A DNA stretch of 64,000 nt from an uncultured Muribaculaceae bacterium (GTDB lineage Bacteria > Bacteroidota > Bacteroidia > Bacteroidales > Muribaculaceae). The stretch is from the NCBI GenBank assembly GCA_910576775.1, contig CAJTJV010000003.1, forward strand, positions 1-64,000, in the 5' to 3' direction. Position numbers and translations under genes: made by a program. Every line of letters begins with the position of its first letter. Positions within the stretch are counted from its first letter, which is position 1. This document shows positions 48,119 through 57,864 of this stretch, in pieces. The notes beneath the pieces were generated by a model, which saw nothing but the letters and a program-made list of their open reading frames with translations, did no database searches and had not been told where the DNA came from.

Positions 48119-51100
48119 ATGAAACGAACAATTCTCAGTGCAATATTGCTGTCGTTTTTGGCAATAATAGCACAGGCACAGAATATCACTGTGCATGGGA
48201 CAGTCCTTTCAAAGTCTGACGGAGAACCCCTTATCGGGGCATCCATAGTTTGCGAGGATATTAAGACGGGAGTATCTACCGATTTTGACGGCAATTTCAA
48301 GATTTCAGTCCCGGAAGGCGCTACATTGAAATTTTCCTATGTCGGATTCAATTCGACAGAAGCAAAGGCGCAGCCGGAAATGACAATCCATCTTGAAGAA
48401 AACTCAGAGCTTCTCGACGAGGTGGTAGTTGTCGGATATTCGTCTGAGAAAAAATCAGATCTTACCGGATCTGTCTCTGTCGTTAAGATGAAGGACGTAA
48501 CCGACACCCCGACCGGCAATGTCATACAGGCTCTGCAAGGACGAGTAGCCGGCATGAATGTAACCACCGACGGTACCCCCGGCGGCTTAAGCACCGGCAC
48601 ATCGATTCGTGGTGCGTCATCATTCCGCGGAGAAGCCAACGGGCCTCTATATGTTATTGACGGGGTGATGACACGCGAAAATCCCGGCACTATCCTGAAC
48701 AGCAATGACGTAGAATCAATACAAGTACTTAAAGACGCCGCTTCTGCCTCCATTTATGGCGCACAGGCAGCCAACGGTGTAATAATCATAACCACTAAAC
48801 GTGCGAAAAAAGGAGAATGCCGAGTTACCTTCGACGGGACTCTCACATTACAGACTTATAACAGCGGGCTTGATATGCTGAACGCAGACCAGTGGGGAGA
48901 TGTATATTGGACTGCATACAAATATTCATATGGAACCACACCGTCTTCCGAACTTTATGGAAACGGTGCCACCCCGAAACTACAGCCTTACCTGAATCTC
49001 AACGGTGTGACGGTTAATCCGTGCAGCACCGACTGGGAAAAGGAAATTCACCGCACGGCATTGATGCAGACTTACAGCGTAGGCCTCTCAAAAGGCGACG
49101 AGAACGGTTCTTCCTCGCTCTCTCTCAGCTGGCTCGACCACGATGGCATCATAAAAGGAACCGATTTCCAAAAAGCAAATACCCGTTTCAGCTCCGACTA
49201 CGGATTCCTCAACAATCGCCTGCGTGCCGGAGGAAATGTAACCGTCACCTGGTGGCGTGAACACACTGCGCCCGGCGGTATCGAAGAAAACGCCATCAAG
49301 ATGCATCCCGCCCACACAATCTACGATTCGGAAGGAAACTACAACGACCAGGTGGGTTACGGACTCAACGACACCCCCAACCTCATACGCCTGATTAATG
49401 AAGAAGGCACTAACAAACGCGAACAGTGGCGCGTGTTCGGCAACGCGTATCTCTCTGTTGAACCGGTGAAGAATCTTATTGTCAAGACGAATTTCGGCAT
49501 GAACTTTCATAATGGAACTTACAAAGTTTTCACCCCTTCATACCTTCGCGACAAGACAAACAACCTCTTACAGGAATCCAACAAGACTACCGACTGGGTA
49601 TGGACCAATACTGCTCAGTATAATATCGATTTTGGAAAGAATTCTATCATGGCGCTTATAGGTATCGAAGCAAAACGCAACCATTTCGAATATCTCAAAG
49701 GCGAAGGCAAAAACCTCGAGATCGAAGACCCAAACTACCTTTACCTTGATAACGCCACATCCAACAAGAATACATACTCCGGAGCTTCGAACTACTCGAT
49801 GTTCTCAGCATTCGGAAAAATCAACTACTCCTGGGACGACAAATACCTTGTTTCCTTAACGCTGCGACGCGACGCATCCTCGCGTCTGTCTAAAGAACAC
49901 AACTACGACTGGTTCCCTTCGGTTTCCGCAGGCTGGCGTATCACACAGGAAACGTTCATGGAAATCACCCGCAGTTGGCTCAACGACCTCAAGATAAGAG
50001 GAGCATACGGTGTTAACGGTAACGATATCATCGCCAACGACGCCTTCTACGCAAAATACTATACCGACCCCGATCGTGCAGCTTATGCTATCAACGGCGG
50101 CAATACCCTGTGGCCCGGCGCGCTCCGTTCACGGAGCACCAATCCCGATCTCACATGGGAGAAGACATACCAGACCAACGTGGGCTTTGATGCCTCATTC
50201 CTCAGCAACCGCCTTTCCCTGTCGTTTGACTATTTCTATAAGAAGACCAACGACATGCTTGTTGAAAAGCCTTACATAGCCACAATCGGCGAAGGAGGCT
50301 ACTGCTGGTACAACGGCGGCTCGATGACCAACAAAGGCGTCGAGATCACAGCAGAATGGCGCCAGTCGCTTGCCAACGGACTCAGCTATAATGTAGGTGT
50401 CAACGTGTCAGCCATGAAGAATAAAGTATCCGATCTGATGGAGGACATCTACTACACATGGGGCGGCGGCAACGGACGTGACAAGAGTATCGTCGGACAG
50501 CCTCTCGGCTCATGGATGGGTTACAAGACCGATGGAGTGTTCAGAACACAAGAAGAAGTTGACGCTTATCGCGAAAAATATAAAATCAGCTTCGGGAATC
50601 CCGGTATAGGCCGAATCAGATATGTCGATACCGACGGCGACGGAGAGATAAGCGACCGCGACCGTACATGGCTCGGCTGCGACCTCCCGAAAGCACAATT
50701 CGGTATTAATCTCGGAGCAAACTGGAAAGGCTTCGACCTCAGCCTCTTCTTCAACAGTATTATCCGCGACGCTTGGAACAATTCAAAATATTACACTGAC
50801 TTTTTCCCTCTGTGGAATGGCAATCACGGCACACAGCTTCTGGAAGCCGCAGCATCATATGACAGATATCTAACAACAGGCTATTACGACTCTTCGGTTC
50901 CCGCTCCGACAATCGACAATCACAACAGCGAGGAAGCCGGCTCCGAATACTATATCGAGGACGGTTCGTTCCTGCGCCTGAAAACACTGTCGTTAGGTTA
51001 TACCCTTCCTGAAAAACTCCGCAACACCCTGAAACTGAAAAATGCCCGAATCTATTTCCAGGCTCAGAATGTATTCACAATAACCAAATATTCAGGTGCC

Positions 51101-51172
51101 GACCCCGAAGGTCTGGGATACCCCTACGCCCTCCCTCGCCAATATACATTCGGAATACAGTTCGGATTCTAA
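48119..51172 (+). CDS. SusC-like TonB-linked receptor of the fructan locus
   Basis: The ATG at 48119 gives 1017 aa with a signal peptide (MKRTILSAILLSFLAIIAQA); an upstream extension in the same frame lies before the promoter and is rejected. A carboxypeptidase-like domain (TVLSKSDGEPLIGASI), a plug (GYSSEKKSDLTGSVSV, VLKDAASASIYGAQAANG) and a barrel ending in YTFGIQFGF follow. It should import fructo-oligosaccharides with SusD, 21 bases downstream. The specificity is inferred from neighbours. Confidence 0.94.
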   Translation: MKRTILSAILLSFLAIIAQAQNITVHGTVLSKSDGEPLIGASIVCEDIKTGVSTDFDGNFKISVPEGATLKFSYVGFNSTEAKAQPEMTIHLEENSELLDEVVVVGYSSEKKSDLTGSVSVVKMKDVTDTPTGNVIQALQGRVAGMNVTTDGTPGGLSTGTSIRGASSFRGEANGPLYVIDGVMTRENPGTILNSNDVESIQVLKDAASASIYGAQAANGVIIITTKRAKKGECRVTFDGTLTLQTYNSGLDMLNADQWGDVYWTAYKYSYGTTPSSELYGNGATPKLQPYLNLNGVTVNPCSTDWEKEIHRTALMQTYSVGLSKGDENGSSSLSLSWLDHDGIIKGTDFQKANTRFSSDYGFLNNRLRAGGNVTVTWWREHTAPGGIEENAIKMHPAHTIYDSEGNYNDQVGYGLNDTPNLIRLINEEGTNKREQWRVFGNAYLSVEPVKNLIVKTNFGMNFHNGTYKVFTPSYLRDKTNNLLQESNKTTDWVWTNTAQYNIDFGKNSIMALIGIEAKRNHFEYLKGEGKNLEIEDPNYLYLDNATSNKNTYSGASNYSMFSAFGKINYSWDDKYLVSLTLRRDASSRLSKEHNYDWFPSVSAGWRITQETFMEITRSWLNDLKIRGAYGVNGNDIIANDAFYAKYYTDPDRAAYAINGGNTLWPGALRSRSTNPDLTWEKTYQTNVGFDASFLSNRLSLSFDYFYKKTNDMLVEKPYIATIGEGGYCWYNGGSMTNKGVEITAEWRQSLANGLSYNVGVNVSAMKNKVSDLMEDIYYTWGGGNGRDKSIVGQPLGSWMGYKTDGVFRTQEEVDAYREKYKISFGNPGIGRIRYVDTDGDGEISDRDRTWLGCDLPKAQFGINLGANWKGFDLSLFFNSIIRDAWNNSKYYTDFFPLWNGNHGTQLLEAAASYDRYLTTGYYDSSVPAPTIDNHNSEEAGSEYYIEDGSFLRLKTLSLGYTLPEKLRNTLKLKNARIYFQAQNVFTITKYSGADPEGLGYPYALPRQYTFGIQFGF

Positions 51173-51193
51173 CCACTACCAAATAATAAATCA

Positions 51194-52963
51194 ATGAAAC
51201 TTAAATATATAGCAATCGCAACGCTCACAACCTTGTGGATGAGCGCATGCAGTGACGACTTTTTGGAAAACAAACCGCAAGGCACGCTTTCAGAAGGCAA
51301 TATAAACGACCCCGCGGCAGTAGAACTCCTTGTCAACGGAGCGTATGCGACTTTGGGTTGCCGCTATGCGGACTCAAACGACCCACATTTGTATCCGGTA
51401 ACAAACTGGAGCTATGGCGAGGTAAGAGCCGACAACGCCTATAAGGGTGGCGGCGGCGAAACAGACCTTTGGGAAATACATGACATGGAGACGGCAAAAA
51501 TACAACCCAACAACGGTTTTCTTGATGGCAAATGGTTTAACGTATATTGTGGAATCTCACGCTGCAATTCCGCAATCCGCGCTCTCCGCAAAATAGACCC
51601 GGGTGTCAACAAAAACAAAGACATCCGGATTGCAGAAATGACTGTCATCCGCGCGCACTGGTATTTCGAGCTTGTCCGCCTGTTCAACCGCATTCCGTAC
51701 ATGGACGAAGACCTGCCTGAAAACGATTATACCAAAGTCCGTAATGACGAGTTTACCCGTGAGCAGCATCTGGCCCGCATAGCCGACGAATTACTTGAGG
51801 CCGCCAAGAAGCTCCCCGAATCGCAGGTTGAGGTTGGCCGCATCAATAGCCGCATCGCAAAGGCATATGCTGCCAAGGTTAAACTCTATCAGGCTTACGA
51901 ACAGAACCCGGAAACAAATGCTGTCGAAAAAATCAACAAGTCCCTCATGCAGGAGGTGGTAGACCTCATAAACGACATCAACGGTTACTCCCTTCTGAGC
52001 GATTTCCAGAACCTTGACCTAATAGAATATGAAAATGGACCCGAGTCGGTTTTCGCAATCCAGTTTTCAAATGACGACGGCTCGGGCGGTGTAGGCCGTG
52101 TGAACTGGAGCATGCTCCTTAACTCTATGACAGGCACAGGATGCCCCTGGCAGGGTGACGGATTCTTCCTTCCATCGCAGGACCTTATAAACGCTTATCA
52201 GACAGATGCCAACGGACTCCCGATTTTCAATTATCAGGAATATCCCGACTACGGTACAGTAAAATTCGATGAAAAAGGTGATTATACGCTCGACAACGTA
52301 TCAAATAATGTTGACCCGCGCCTCGATTTTATAACAGGCCGTCCGACAATCCGCTACAAGACATATTCGGAAAAACCTTGCGGTCTTTGGGTTCGCAACT
52401 GCGACGCATACGGATATAACAACACAAAACGATTCTGGCTCTCACCCGAATCACCTCAGGCTACCATTGGCTGGCCGTGGGGAGCATCAGAACTCAACTG
52501 GCAGATCATACGCTACGCCGACCTGTTGCTCTACAAAGCCGAAGCACTCATTGAAATTGGTGGCAACGGCCTTGAAGAAGCACGTATGCTGATAAATACC
52601 GTTCGTCAGCGCGCAATGGACAGCAAATATGTCAAAGATTTCAATGATCCTTCAAAAGATGCGGCAAATTATAAGATTGGCCTATATCCGAAAGAAGGAT
52701 GGACGCAGGAATATGCCCGCCAGGCTCTCCGCACGGAAATGCGACTTGAAAAAGCAATGGAAGGCGAACGGTTCTTCGACATCGTTCGCTGGGGCATCGC
52801 AAAGGAGACTATGAACAAATATTTCGCCGCAGAGAAGGACAACCGCATCTACTATTCGAATGCTTCATTCGAAACAGGCGAAGAATATTTCCCTGTACCT
52901 GTTGCCCAATATAATTTCTCCGGAGGCATTTATGTACAGAACCCCGGATATCCCGCGTTTTAA
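51194..52963 (+). CDS. SusD/RagB-family lipoprotein of the fructan locus
   Basis: This 589-aa surface lipoprotein has a lipobox in LTTLWMSACSDD. The SusD fold is seen in EMTVIRAHWYFELVRLFNRIPYMDEDLP and in the C-terminal block RTEMRLEKAMEGERFFDIVRWG ending YFPVPVAQYNFS ... NPGYPAF. It is the glycan-capturing lid of the SusC transporter encoded just upstream. Confidence 0.94.
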   Translation: MKLKYIAIATLTTLWMSACSDDFLENKPQGTLSEGNINDPAAVELLVNGAYATLGCRYADSNDPHLYPVTNWSYGEVRADNAYKGGGGETDLWEIHDMETAKIQPNNGFLDGKWFNVYCGISRCNSAIRALRKIDPGVNKNKDIRIAEMTVIRAHWYFELVRLFNRIPYMDEDLPENDYTKVRNDEFTREQHLARIADELLEAAKKLPESQVEVGRINSRIAKAYAAKVKLYQAYEQNPETNAVEKINKSLMQEVVDLINDINGYSLLSDFQNLDLIEYENGPESVFAIQFSNDDGSGGVGRVNWSMLLNSMTGTGCPWQGDGFFLPSQDLINAYQTDANGLPIFNYQEYPDYGTVKFDEKGDYTLDNVSNNVDPRLDFITGRPTIRYKTYSEKPCGLWVRNCDAYGYNNTKRFWLSPESPQATIGWPWGASELNWQIIRYADLLLYKAEALIEIGGNGLEEARMLINTVRQRAMDSKYVKDFNDPSKDAANYKIGLYPKEGWTQEYARQALRTEMRLEKAMEGERFFDIVRWGIAKETMNKYFAAEKDNRIYYSNASFETGEEYFPVPVAQYNFSGGIYVQNPGYPAF

Positions 52964-53011
52964 AGATATCTCAACAAAAAAGGCGTGACATAATGCCCAA
53001 ATAGAAAATTC

Positions 53012-53043
53012 TACTCCTGCTACATATATCTGTGGCAGGAGTA
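53012..53043 (+). terminator. Hairpin after SusD
   Basis: TACTCCTGC (53012-53020) pairs with GCAGGAGTA (53035-53043). No clear T-tract follows, so it may instead protect the 3' end. The rest of 52964-53237 shows no gene. Confidence 0.45.
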
Positions 53044-53237
53044 ACTCCTTAAAAAGGAATTTTGACACATTATTACGATTGCACGACATTGCACTACAAT
53101 ACTATCGGTTCGGCCGCCATCAATCTATGGAAAGCTTACAGGGGTAGCCTTGCCCGTTAAGCACGCTAAACCTTTTCCACCATATATCTGTTCTAAATAT
53201 TGTTTCACAAAGAACTATATTTAATCATTGCGATTGT

Positions 53238-54743
53238 ATGGATAAGAAAAGACTCACCGCAGAAAACGGACGCCCTATCGCCGACAACCAAAATGTTCAG
53301 ACCGCAGGCCGTCCTGGTCCTTTTTCTGCCCAAGACCCGTGGTATCTTGAAAAAATAGCCCACTTTGACCGAGAGGTGATACCTGAAAGACGAATGCACG
53401 CCAAAGGCTCCGGTGCGTTCGGCACATTCACTGTAACACATGATATTACCGAATTCACACGTGCCTCAATCTTTTCTGAAATTGGGAAGCAGACACCATG
53501 CCTCGTAAGGTTCTCAACTGTTGCAGGAGAACGTGGAGCGGCAGATGCCGAACGCGATATACGAGGCTTTGCCATGAAATTCTACACCGACAGCGGCAAC
53601 TGGGATCTTGTAGGAAACAATACTCCCGTATTTTTCCTTCGCGATCCTCTGAAATTTCCCGATCTTAACCATGCCATAAAACGCGACCCGCGTACCGGCA
53701 TGCGTAATCCGACTGCCAACTGGGATTTCTGGACCCTTCTTCCAGAGGCTCTCCACCAGATCACCATCTCCATGTCCCCTCGCGGCATACCGGCATCCTT
53801 CCGTAACATGCACGGATTCGGAAGCCATACATACAGCTTCATTGACAAAGACAACAAACGCACTTGGGTAAAATTCCATTTCATAACCCTCCAGGGTATC
53901 AAAAATCTTACCGACAAAGAGGCCGAAGCCATTATAGCCAAGGACCGCGAATCGCATCAGCGTGATTTGTTTGAAGCCATTGAACGTGGCGATTTCCCGC
54001 GCTGGAAACTCCGGATTCAACTTATGACGGAGGACGAGGCAAAACAATATCATATCAATCCCTTTGACCTTACTAAAGTATGGTATCACAAGGATTTCCC
54101 CTTGCGTGATGTAGGGATACTCGAACTCAACCGCAATCCGGAAAATTTCTTTGCCGAAATAGAGCAGGCAGCCTTCAATCCGACAAATATAATCGACGGC
54201 ATAGGCTTTTCTCCCGACAAGATGCTTCAAGGCCGGCTTTTCTCCTATGGCGACGCACAGCGTTATCGACTTGGCGTCAACCACAACCTTATTCCCGTGA
54301 ACCGGCCGAGATGCCCGTTCCATTCATTCCATCGCGACGGACAGATGCGCACCGATGGCAATTATGGAGATACCGTAGCATATGAGCCAAACAGTTTCGG
54401 GGAATGGCACGATACCCCATCGATGAAAGAGCCTCCGTTGCAACTTCATGGCGAGATATACAATTATGAGGAGCGTCTGTATGATGACGATTATTATACC
54501 CAGCCGGGAAAACTCTGGAGACTGATGAGCGACGAGGATAAACTGGCCACATGCCGTAATACCTGCGCACAGATGGATGGAGTCCCGTTGTTCATCAAGC
54601 AGCGCCATGTGAGAGCCTGCCACAACGCAGACCAGGAATACGGCAGGATGCTTGCCCGAGAACTGTCGATAGACCTGTCCGAAGCTCTCGAGGCAGAGGA
54701 TCCGGCCCACCCCTCATGGGACAAACGCAAACTCCGTAAATGA
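53238..54743 (+). CDS. katA: Haem catalase (KatA type)
   Basis: This 501-aa clade-3 size catalase disproportionates hydrogen peroxide in the cytoplasm. The catalytic His is in [12 protein letters not shown] (His54), the distal Asn is in [15 protein letters not shown], and the proximal haem ligand Tyr is in [14 protein letters not shown]. The block [17 protein letters not shown] is typical. It has its own flanking terminators. I found no recognisable OxyR site upstream. Confidence 0.96.
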   Translation: MDKKRLTAENGRPIADNQNVQTAGRPGPFSAQDPWYLEKIAHFDREVIPERRMHAKGSGAFGTFTVTHDITEFTRASIFSEIGKQTPCLVRFSTVAGERGAADAERDIRGFAMKFYTDSGNWDLVGNNTPVFFLRDPLKFPDLNHAIKRDPRTGMRNPTANWDFWTLLPEALHQITISMSPRGIPASFRNMHGFGSHTYSFIDKDNKRTWVKFHFITLQGIKNLTDKEAEAIIAKDRESHQRDLFEAIERGDFPRWKLRIQLMTEDEAKQYHINPFDLTKVWYHKDFPLRDVGILELNRNPENFFAEIEQAAFNPTNIIDGIGFSPDKMLQGRLFSYGDAQRYRLGVNHNLIPVNRPRCPFHSFHRDGQMRTDGNYGDTVAYEPNSFGEWHDTPSMKEPPLQLHGEIYNYEERLYDDDYYTQPGKLWRLMSDEDKLATCRNTCAQMDGVPLFIKQRHVRACHNADQEYGRMLARELSIDLSEALEAEDPAHPSWDKRKLRK

Positions 54744-54763
54744 TGATTTAATGCATTTAACAT

Positions 54764-54810
54764 AGAATCCGCATCTTTACAACTTTTTATGTTGTGAGGA
54801 TGCGGATTCT
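54764..54810 (+). terminator. Hairpin after katA
   Basis: AGAATCCGCATC (54764-54775) pairs with GATGCGGATTCT (54799-54810). The 23-base loop can form a smaller ACAAC/GTTGT hairpin. The T-tract is poor. Confidence 0.6.
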
Positions 54811-54882
54811 TCAAGTCTTGTAATGGTATCGAAAAAAAGCCTTGTCGCACATTCCGGCAAATCGCTAATTTTGTACTTGCCA

Positions 54883-55017
54883 GTTGAGAGTAGGTTGAGA
54901 GTAGGTTGGGCGATTATTGCCATTATTTTTGCATTTAGTACACCTCGTTTCGGATATTTTTCCTAACTTTGCAGAATCCTCTTTAAAACTCCTTTTGGAG
55001 TGTACTCTTGGTGTACT
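54883..55017. repeat. Recombinase arm-site or attachment-type repeats
   Basis: The gene-free stretch between katA and the recombinase holds two tandem copies of GTTGAGAGTAG (54883-54893, 54894-54904) and a third start (GTTG). It also has an inverted AGTACAC (54937-54943) and two direct GTGTACT copies 11 bases apart (55000-55006, 55011-55017). A -7-like box TAACTTTG lies at 54964-54971. Such clustered short repeats beside a tyrosine recombinase are typical of arm-type binding sites. The core crossover site itself cannot be placed without the other element end. Confidence 0.45.
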
Positions 55018-55229
55018 TTTTTCTTTACACGGTGTATTTCCTCTTCCAAGGGCGCATGAATGGGCACCCAACACGTTAAATCTCTCACCATATAGCAAAA
55101 CTACAGAAGCAAACCAAGCAAAATCCGAAACTGGAACAGCGCGAACTGAAAGATGGTCGCATAGCCCTCTATTTTGAATATTACCTCGGTCGAAGCGAGG
55201 AAGTAGTCAAGGATTCCGATGGGAACACC

Positions 55230-56327
55230 GTGTACTATTCCGAAGGAGCCATGAAAGGCAAGCCGAAGAAAAAAGTTACCCATCTCCGCAAGAAAGAATC
55301 TCTCCCGTTCTATCTCATCGCCAAGCCGACCACTCCGAAAGAGCAACAGCAGAACAAGGAGATTCTTGAAATGGCGGAGAAGATACGCTTCGAGAAGGAG
55401 CAGGAACTTAAGGAACAACAGACAGGCTTACGTCTTACGAAGCATCCGGAGGAAATCAACTTTTTTGATTACTTCCAGGCATTCATCGACAATTATACCA
55501 AAGCGGATGTTCGACACATGCGACGAGGTCTTGCTATCTTTAAGGAGTTTCTGCAGGAGAAGAAAAAGTATCGGGCTTTTGCCGATGCTATCCGGCCCGA
55601 CCAGATTTCAAAAGAGATGATTCGCGAGTTTGCGGATTATCTTCAGTCGCGCTTTACAGGTGAAGGTCCGCACACTCTTTTCCAACGTTTCAAGAAGGTG
55701 TTCAAGAAAGCCACCGAGGATGAAATTTTTCTTCGCAATCCCTGTGATGGTGTTGTAATCAAGATTGACAGCCAACAGATTAAAAAAGATATTCTCTCGA
55801 TGGATGAAATCCGGCAACTCGCCTTGACACATTATCCCAACGAGAATCCCGATATACGCCGGGCATTTCTGTTCTGCCTTTATGCCGGATTGCGATTTTG
55901 CGATGTGAAAGATCTGACCTTCGCACAGGTAGATTTTTCTAACAGGCTGCTGCGTTTCAACCAGGCCAAAACTGCGGGGCACAGTTCGGCGAGCTGGGTC
56001 AACATGCCGCTGAATGATACGCATTTGAAGCTGATGGGCGAACCGGAAGATGGCGACAAGAGCCAATTGATTTTTCCCCTTCCGTCTCACACCATGTGCC
56101 TGAAAGCACTGCGCCACTGGACTGCCCGCGCCGGCATCGACAAACACATCACATGGCACTGTGCCCGTCATTCTTTCGCGGTCAACCTGCTCAACAACGG
56201 AGCCAACATAAAAACCGTTGCCTCCCTGCTCGGTCACGCCGGACTCAAGCACACCGAAAAATACACCCGCGCTGTCGATTCTCTCAAACGCGAAGCCATC
56301 GACTCCTTGCCGAATATTTCTCTTTGA
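55230..56327 (+). CDS. Tyrosine recombinase/integrase, start codon unclear
   Basis: From the GTG at 55230 the protein has 365 aa. An N-terminal SAM-like core-binding domain (FFDYFQAFIDNYTKADVRHMRRG, about 72-175) is followed by the catalytic domain with Arg in YAGLRFCDV, HxxR in WHCARHSF, and the nucleophile Tyr in HTEKYTR. The frame is open upstream to 55080 and encodes KLEQRELKDGRIALYFEYY, which looks like the missing strands of the arm-binding domain. No ATG, GTG or TTG precedes that part in frame. The native start is thus lost, non-canonical or shifted by an indel. It probably mobilised the island to its right. Confidence 0.85.
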   Translation: MYYSEGAMKGKPKKKVTHLRKKESLPFYLIAKPTTPKEQQQNKEILEMAEKIRFEKEQELKEQQTGLRLTKHPEEINFFDYFQAFIDNYTKADVRHMRRGLAIFKEFLQEKKKYRAFADAIRPDQISKEMIREFADYLQSRFTGEGPHTLFQRFKKVFKKATEDEIFLRNPCDGVVIKIDSQQIKKDILSMDEIRQLALTHYPNENPDIRRAFLFCLYAGLRFCDVKDLTFAQVDFSNRLLRFNQAKTAGHSSASWVNMPLNDTHLKLMGEPEDGDKSQLIFPLPSHTMCLKALRHWTARAGIDKHITWHCARHSFAVNLLNNGANIKTVASLLGHAGLKHTEKYTRAVDSLKREAIDSLPNISL

Positions 56328-56379
56328 AAAACATAGCCCACATAGTTGATAATCAAAATAAAAGAGCTAAATTTGTATT

Positions 56380-57402
56380 ATGAACGACTTGACAGTATCA
56401 AATATCGAGCGGCAAAACGTGTTGAATAACCGCTACGCCGTGGATGCTCTTCAGGAAAATCTTGGTTTTACCGGGATGCTTTTTGAAGGCGAATATCGTT
56501 TTACCAAGAAAATGGTGGCGGATTTCTATGAGGTAGATTTATCCACAATAGACCGTTACTTATCTCAGTATGCAGAGGAATTAAAACACAATGGATATGT
56601 TTTAAGTAAGGGCAAACAGCTGAAAGAGTTTAAGTTGCAGTTTGCTCACGTCATAAATGAGGCGAGCAGAACCACACAACTCGGATTATTTAATTTCCGA
56701 TCTGTACTAAATATGGGGATGCTTCTAACAGAGAGCGAAAAAGCAAAAAGGGTTCGCGCAAGAATACTTGACATTGTCATCTCGACAATCAACTCAAGGG
56801 CTGGTGGTGGAACAAAATTTATCAACACCAGAGATGTTGACTTTCTCCCAGCCGCCATTGAAGAAGATAATTACCGTAAAAACTTCACGAGCGCAGTAGG
56901 GAAATGCGTTCAAGGTCATAACACGTTCAAATACGCTCAGGTAACTGATCTAATCTACCAAGCCGTGTTCAAAGAGAAAGCTCGTGAATATCGTGCATTG
57001 TTGCGTCTTGACAAGGATGATAATGTACGCCGAACTCTCTATGCTGAGGTATTGCGTTGCATATCATCTTTTGAGAATGGTATAGGTTTTGCAATCGAGG
57101 CGGAATATAAAGCAAATGGAGGTGAGCAACTATCTCTCGACCGAGTGAAAGAACTCATCACTGAACAGGAACAATCACCCGCCATGCAGCCGTTCATCTA
57201 TGATGCACGTTCAAAGATGGCATCGCGTGACGTGGCATTCCGTGACGTATTCCATAATAACATCGCCGGATATCTTCGTGCAGTCACTCCGGAGGAATTT
57301 GATCGATTCATTGGGGATAAGTCTATCGACTTCGATGATATAATGCAACTTCCGGAGAATAAGGAAGTACTTAAACGTCTAAAGCAAGCCGAAGATGAGT
57401 GA
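56380..57402 (+). CDS. DNA-binding, RhuM-like protein paired with Doc
   Basis: This 340-aa protein has an N-terminal winged-helix-like segment (FTKKMVADFYEVDLSTIDRY, about 45-64) that resembles the DNA-binding part of RhuM-type proteins. A mixed helical middle (about 90-260) and an acidic C-terminal tail ending LKQAEDE follow. The last 8 bases overlap the Doc gene, so the two are translationally coupled. It is a candidate antidote or autorepressor for the toxin; this is inferred from position, not from known antitoxin homology. Confidence 0.6.
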   Translation: MNDLTVSNIERQNVLNNRYAVDALQENLGFTGMLFEGEYRFTKKMVADFYEVDLSTIDRYLSQYAEELKHNGYVLSKGKQLKEFKLQFAHVINEASRTTQLGLFNFRSVLNMGMLLTESEKAKRVRARILDIVISTINSRAGGGTKFINTRDVDFLPAAIEEDNYRKNFTSAVGKCVQGHNTFKYAQVTDLIYQAVFKEKAREYRALLRLDKDDNVRRTLYAEVLRCISSFENGIGFAIEAEYKANGGEQLSLDRVKELITEQEQSPAMQPFIYDARSKMASRDVAFRDVFHNNIAGYLRAVTPEEFDRFIGDKSIDFDDIMQLPENKEVLKRLKQAEDE

Positions 57403-57856
57403 GAGACTGAAATATATTGACTACGATGAGGCCTTGGTGGTTTACAGTAAGACTGTGGCTGCCAGCGGTGGCGGTCTGCAAGGCGTAAAGGACGAGGGAG
57501 GCATCCGCAAGGTACTTGACTTCGTGCAGAACGACTTATATTATCCGACTTTCGTAGAAAAGCTGACATATCTAGTCTTCGGCTTATGCACTGGCCATTA
57601 TTTCGAAGACTCTAACAAGCGTGTTGCTCTGACAATTGGAGTGTGGTTCCTCGTGCATAACGGCTACTATTGGCACGCCTACAACTTCATGCAGTGCATG
57701 GAAGCAATCATCTATCATGTTGCCGCCGGACGCATTGATAAAGACCTGCTTCAACGCATCATCACCTGTTACATGGCGAACGAGGACTATCCCGAAGATC
57801 TCAAGCTCGAAATGATCCATGCTATCGACAACCAGCCAACAGAATTTAACGACTAA
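57395..57856 (+). CDS. Doc/Fic-family toxin
   Basis: This 153-aa protein has the Fic active-site loop GHYFEDSNKRVAL, which matches the Doc consensus HxFxDxNKR with catalytic His and an intact Arg. Doc kinases phosphorylate EF-Tu; other Fic enzymes transfer AMP. The size and N-terminal IDYDEALVVYSK agree with Doc rather than long Fic proteins. It is coupled to the upstream DNA-binding protein. Confidence 0.85.
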   Translation: MSERLKYIDYDEALVVYSKTVAASGGGLQGVKDEGGIRKVLDFVQNDLYYPTFVEKLTYLVFGLCTGHYFEDSNKRVALTIGVWFLVHNGYYWHAYNFMQCMEAIIYHVAAGRIDKDLLQRIITCYMANEDYPEDLKLEMIHAIDNQPTEFND

Positions 57857-57864
57857 ATTGCATT

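Noticed and set aside
53514..54323. 269-codon minus-strand ORF inside katA
   Set aside because: Antisense shadow of a highly conserved catalase.
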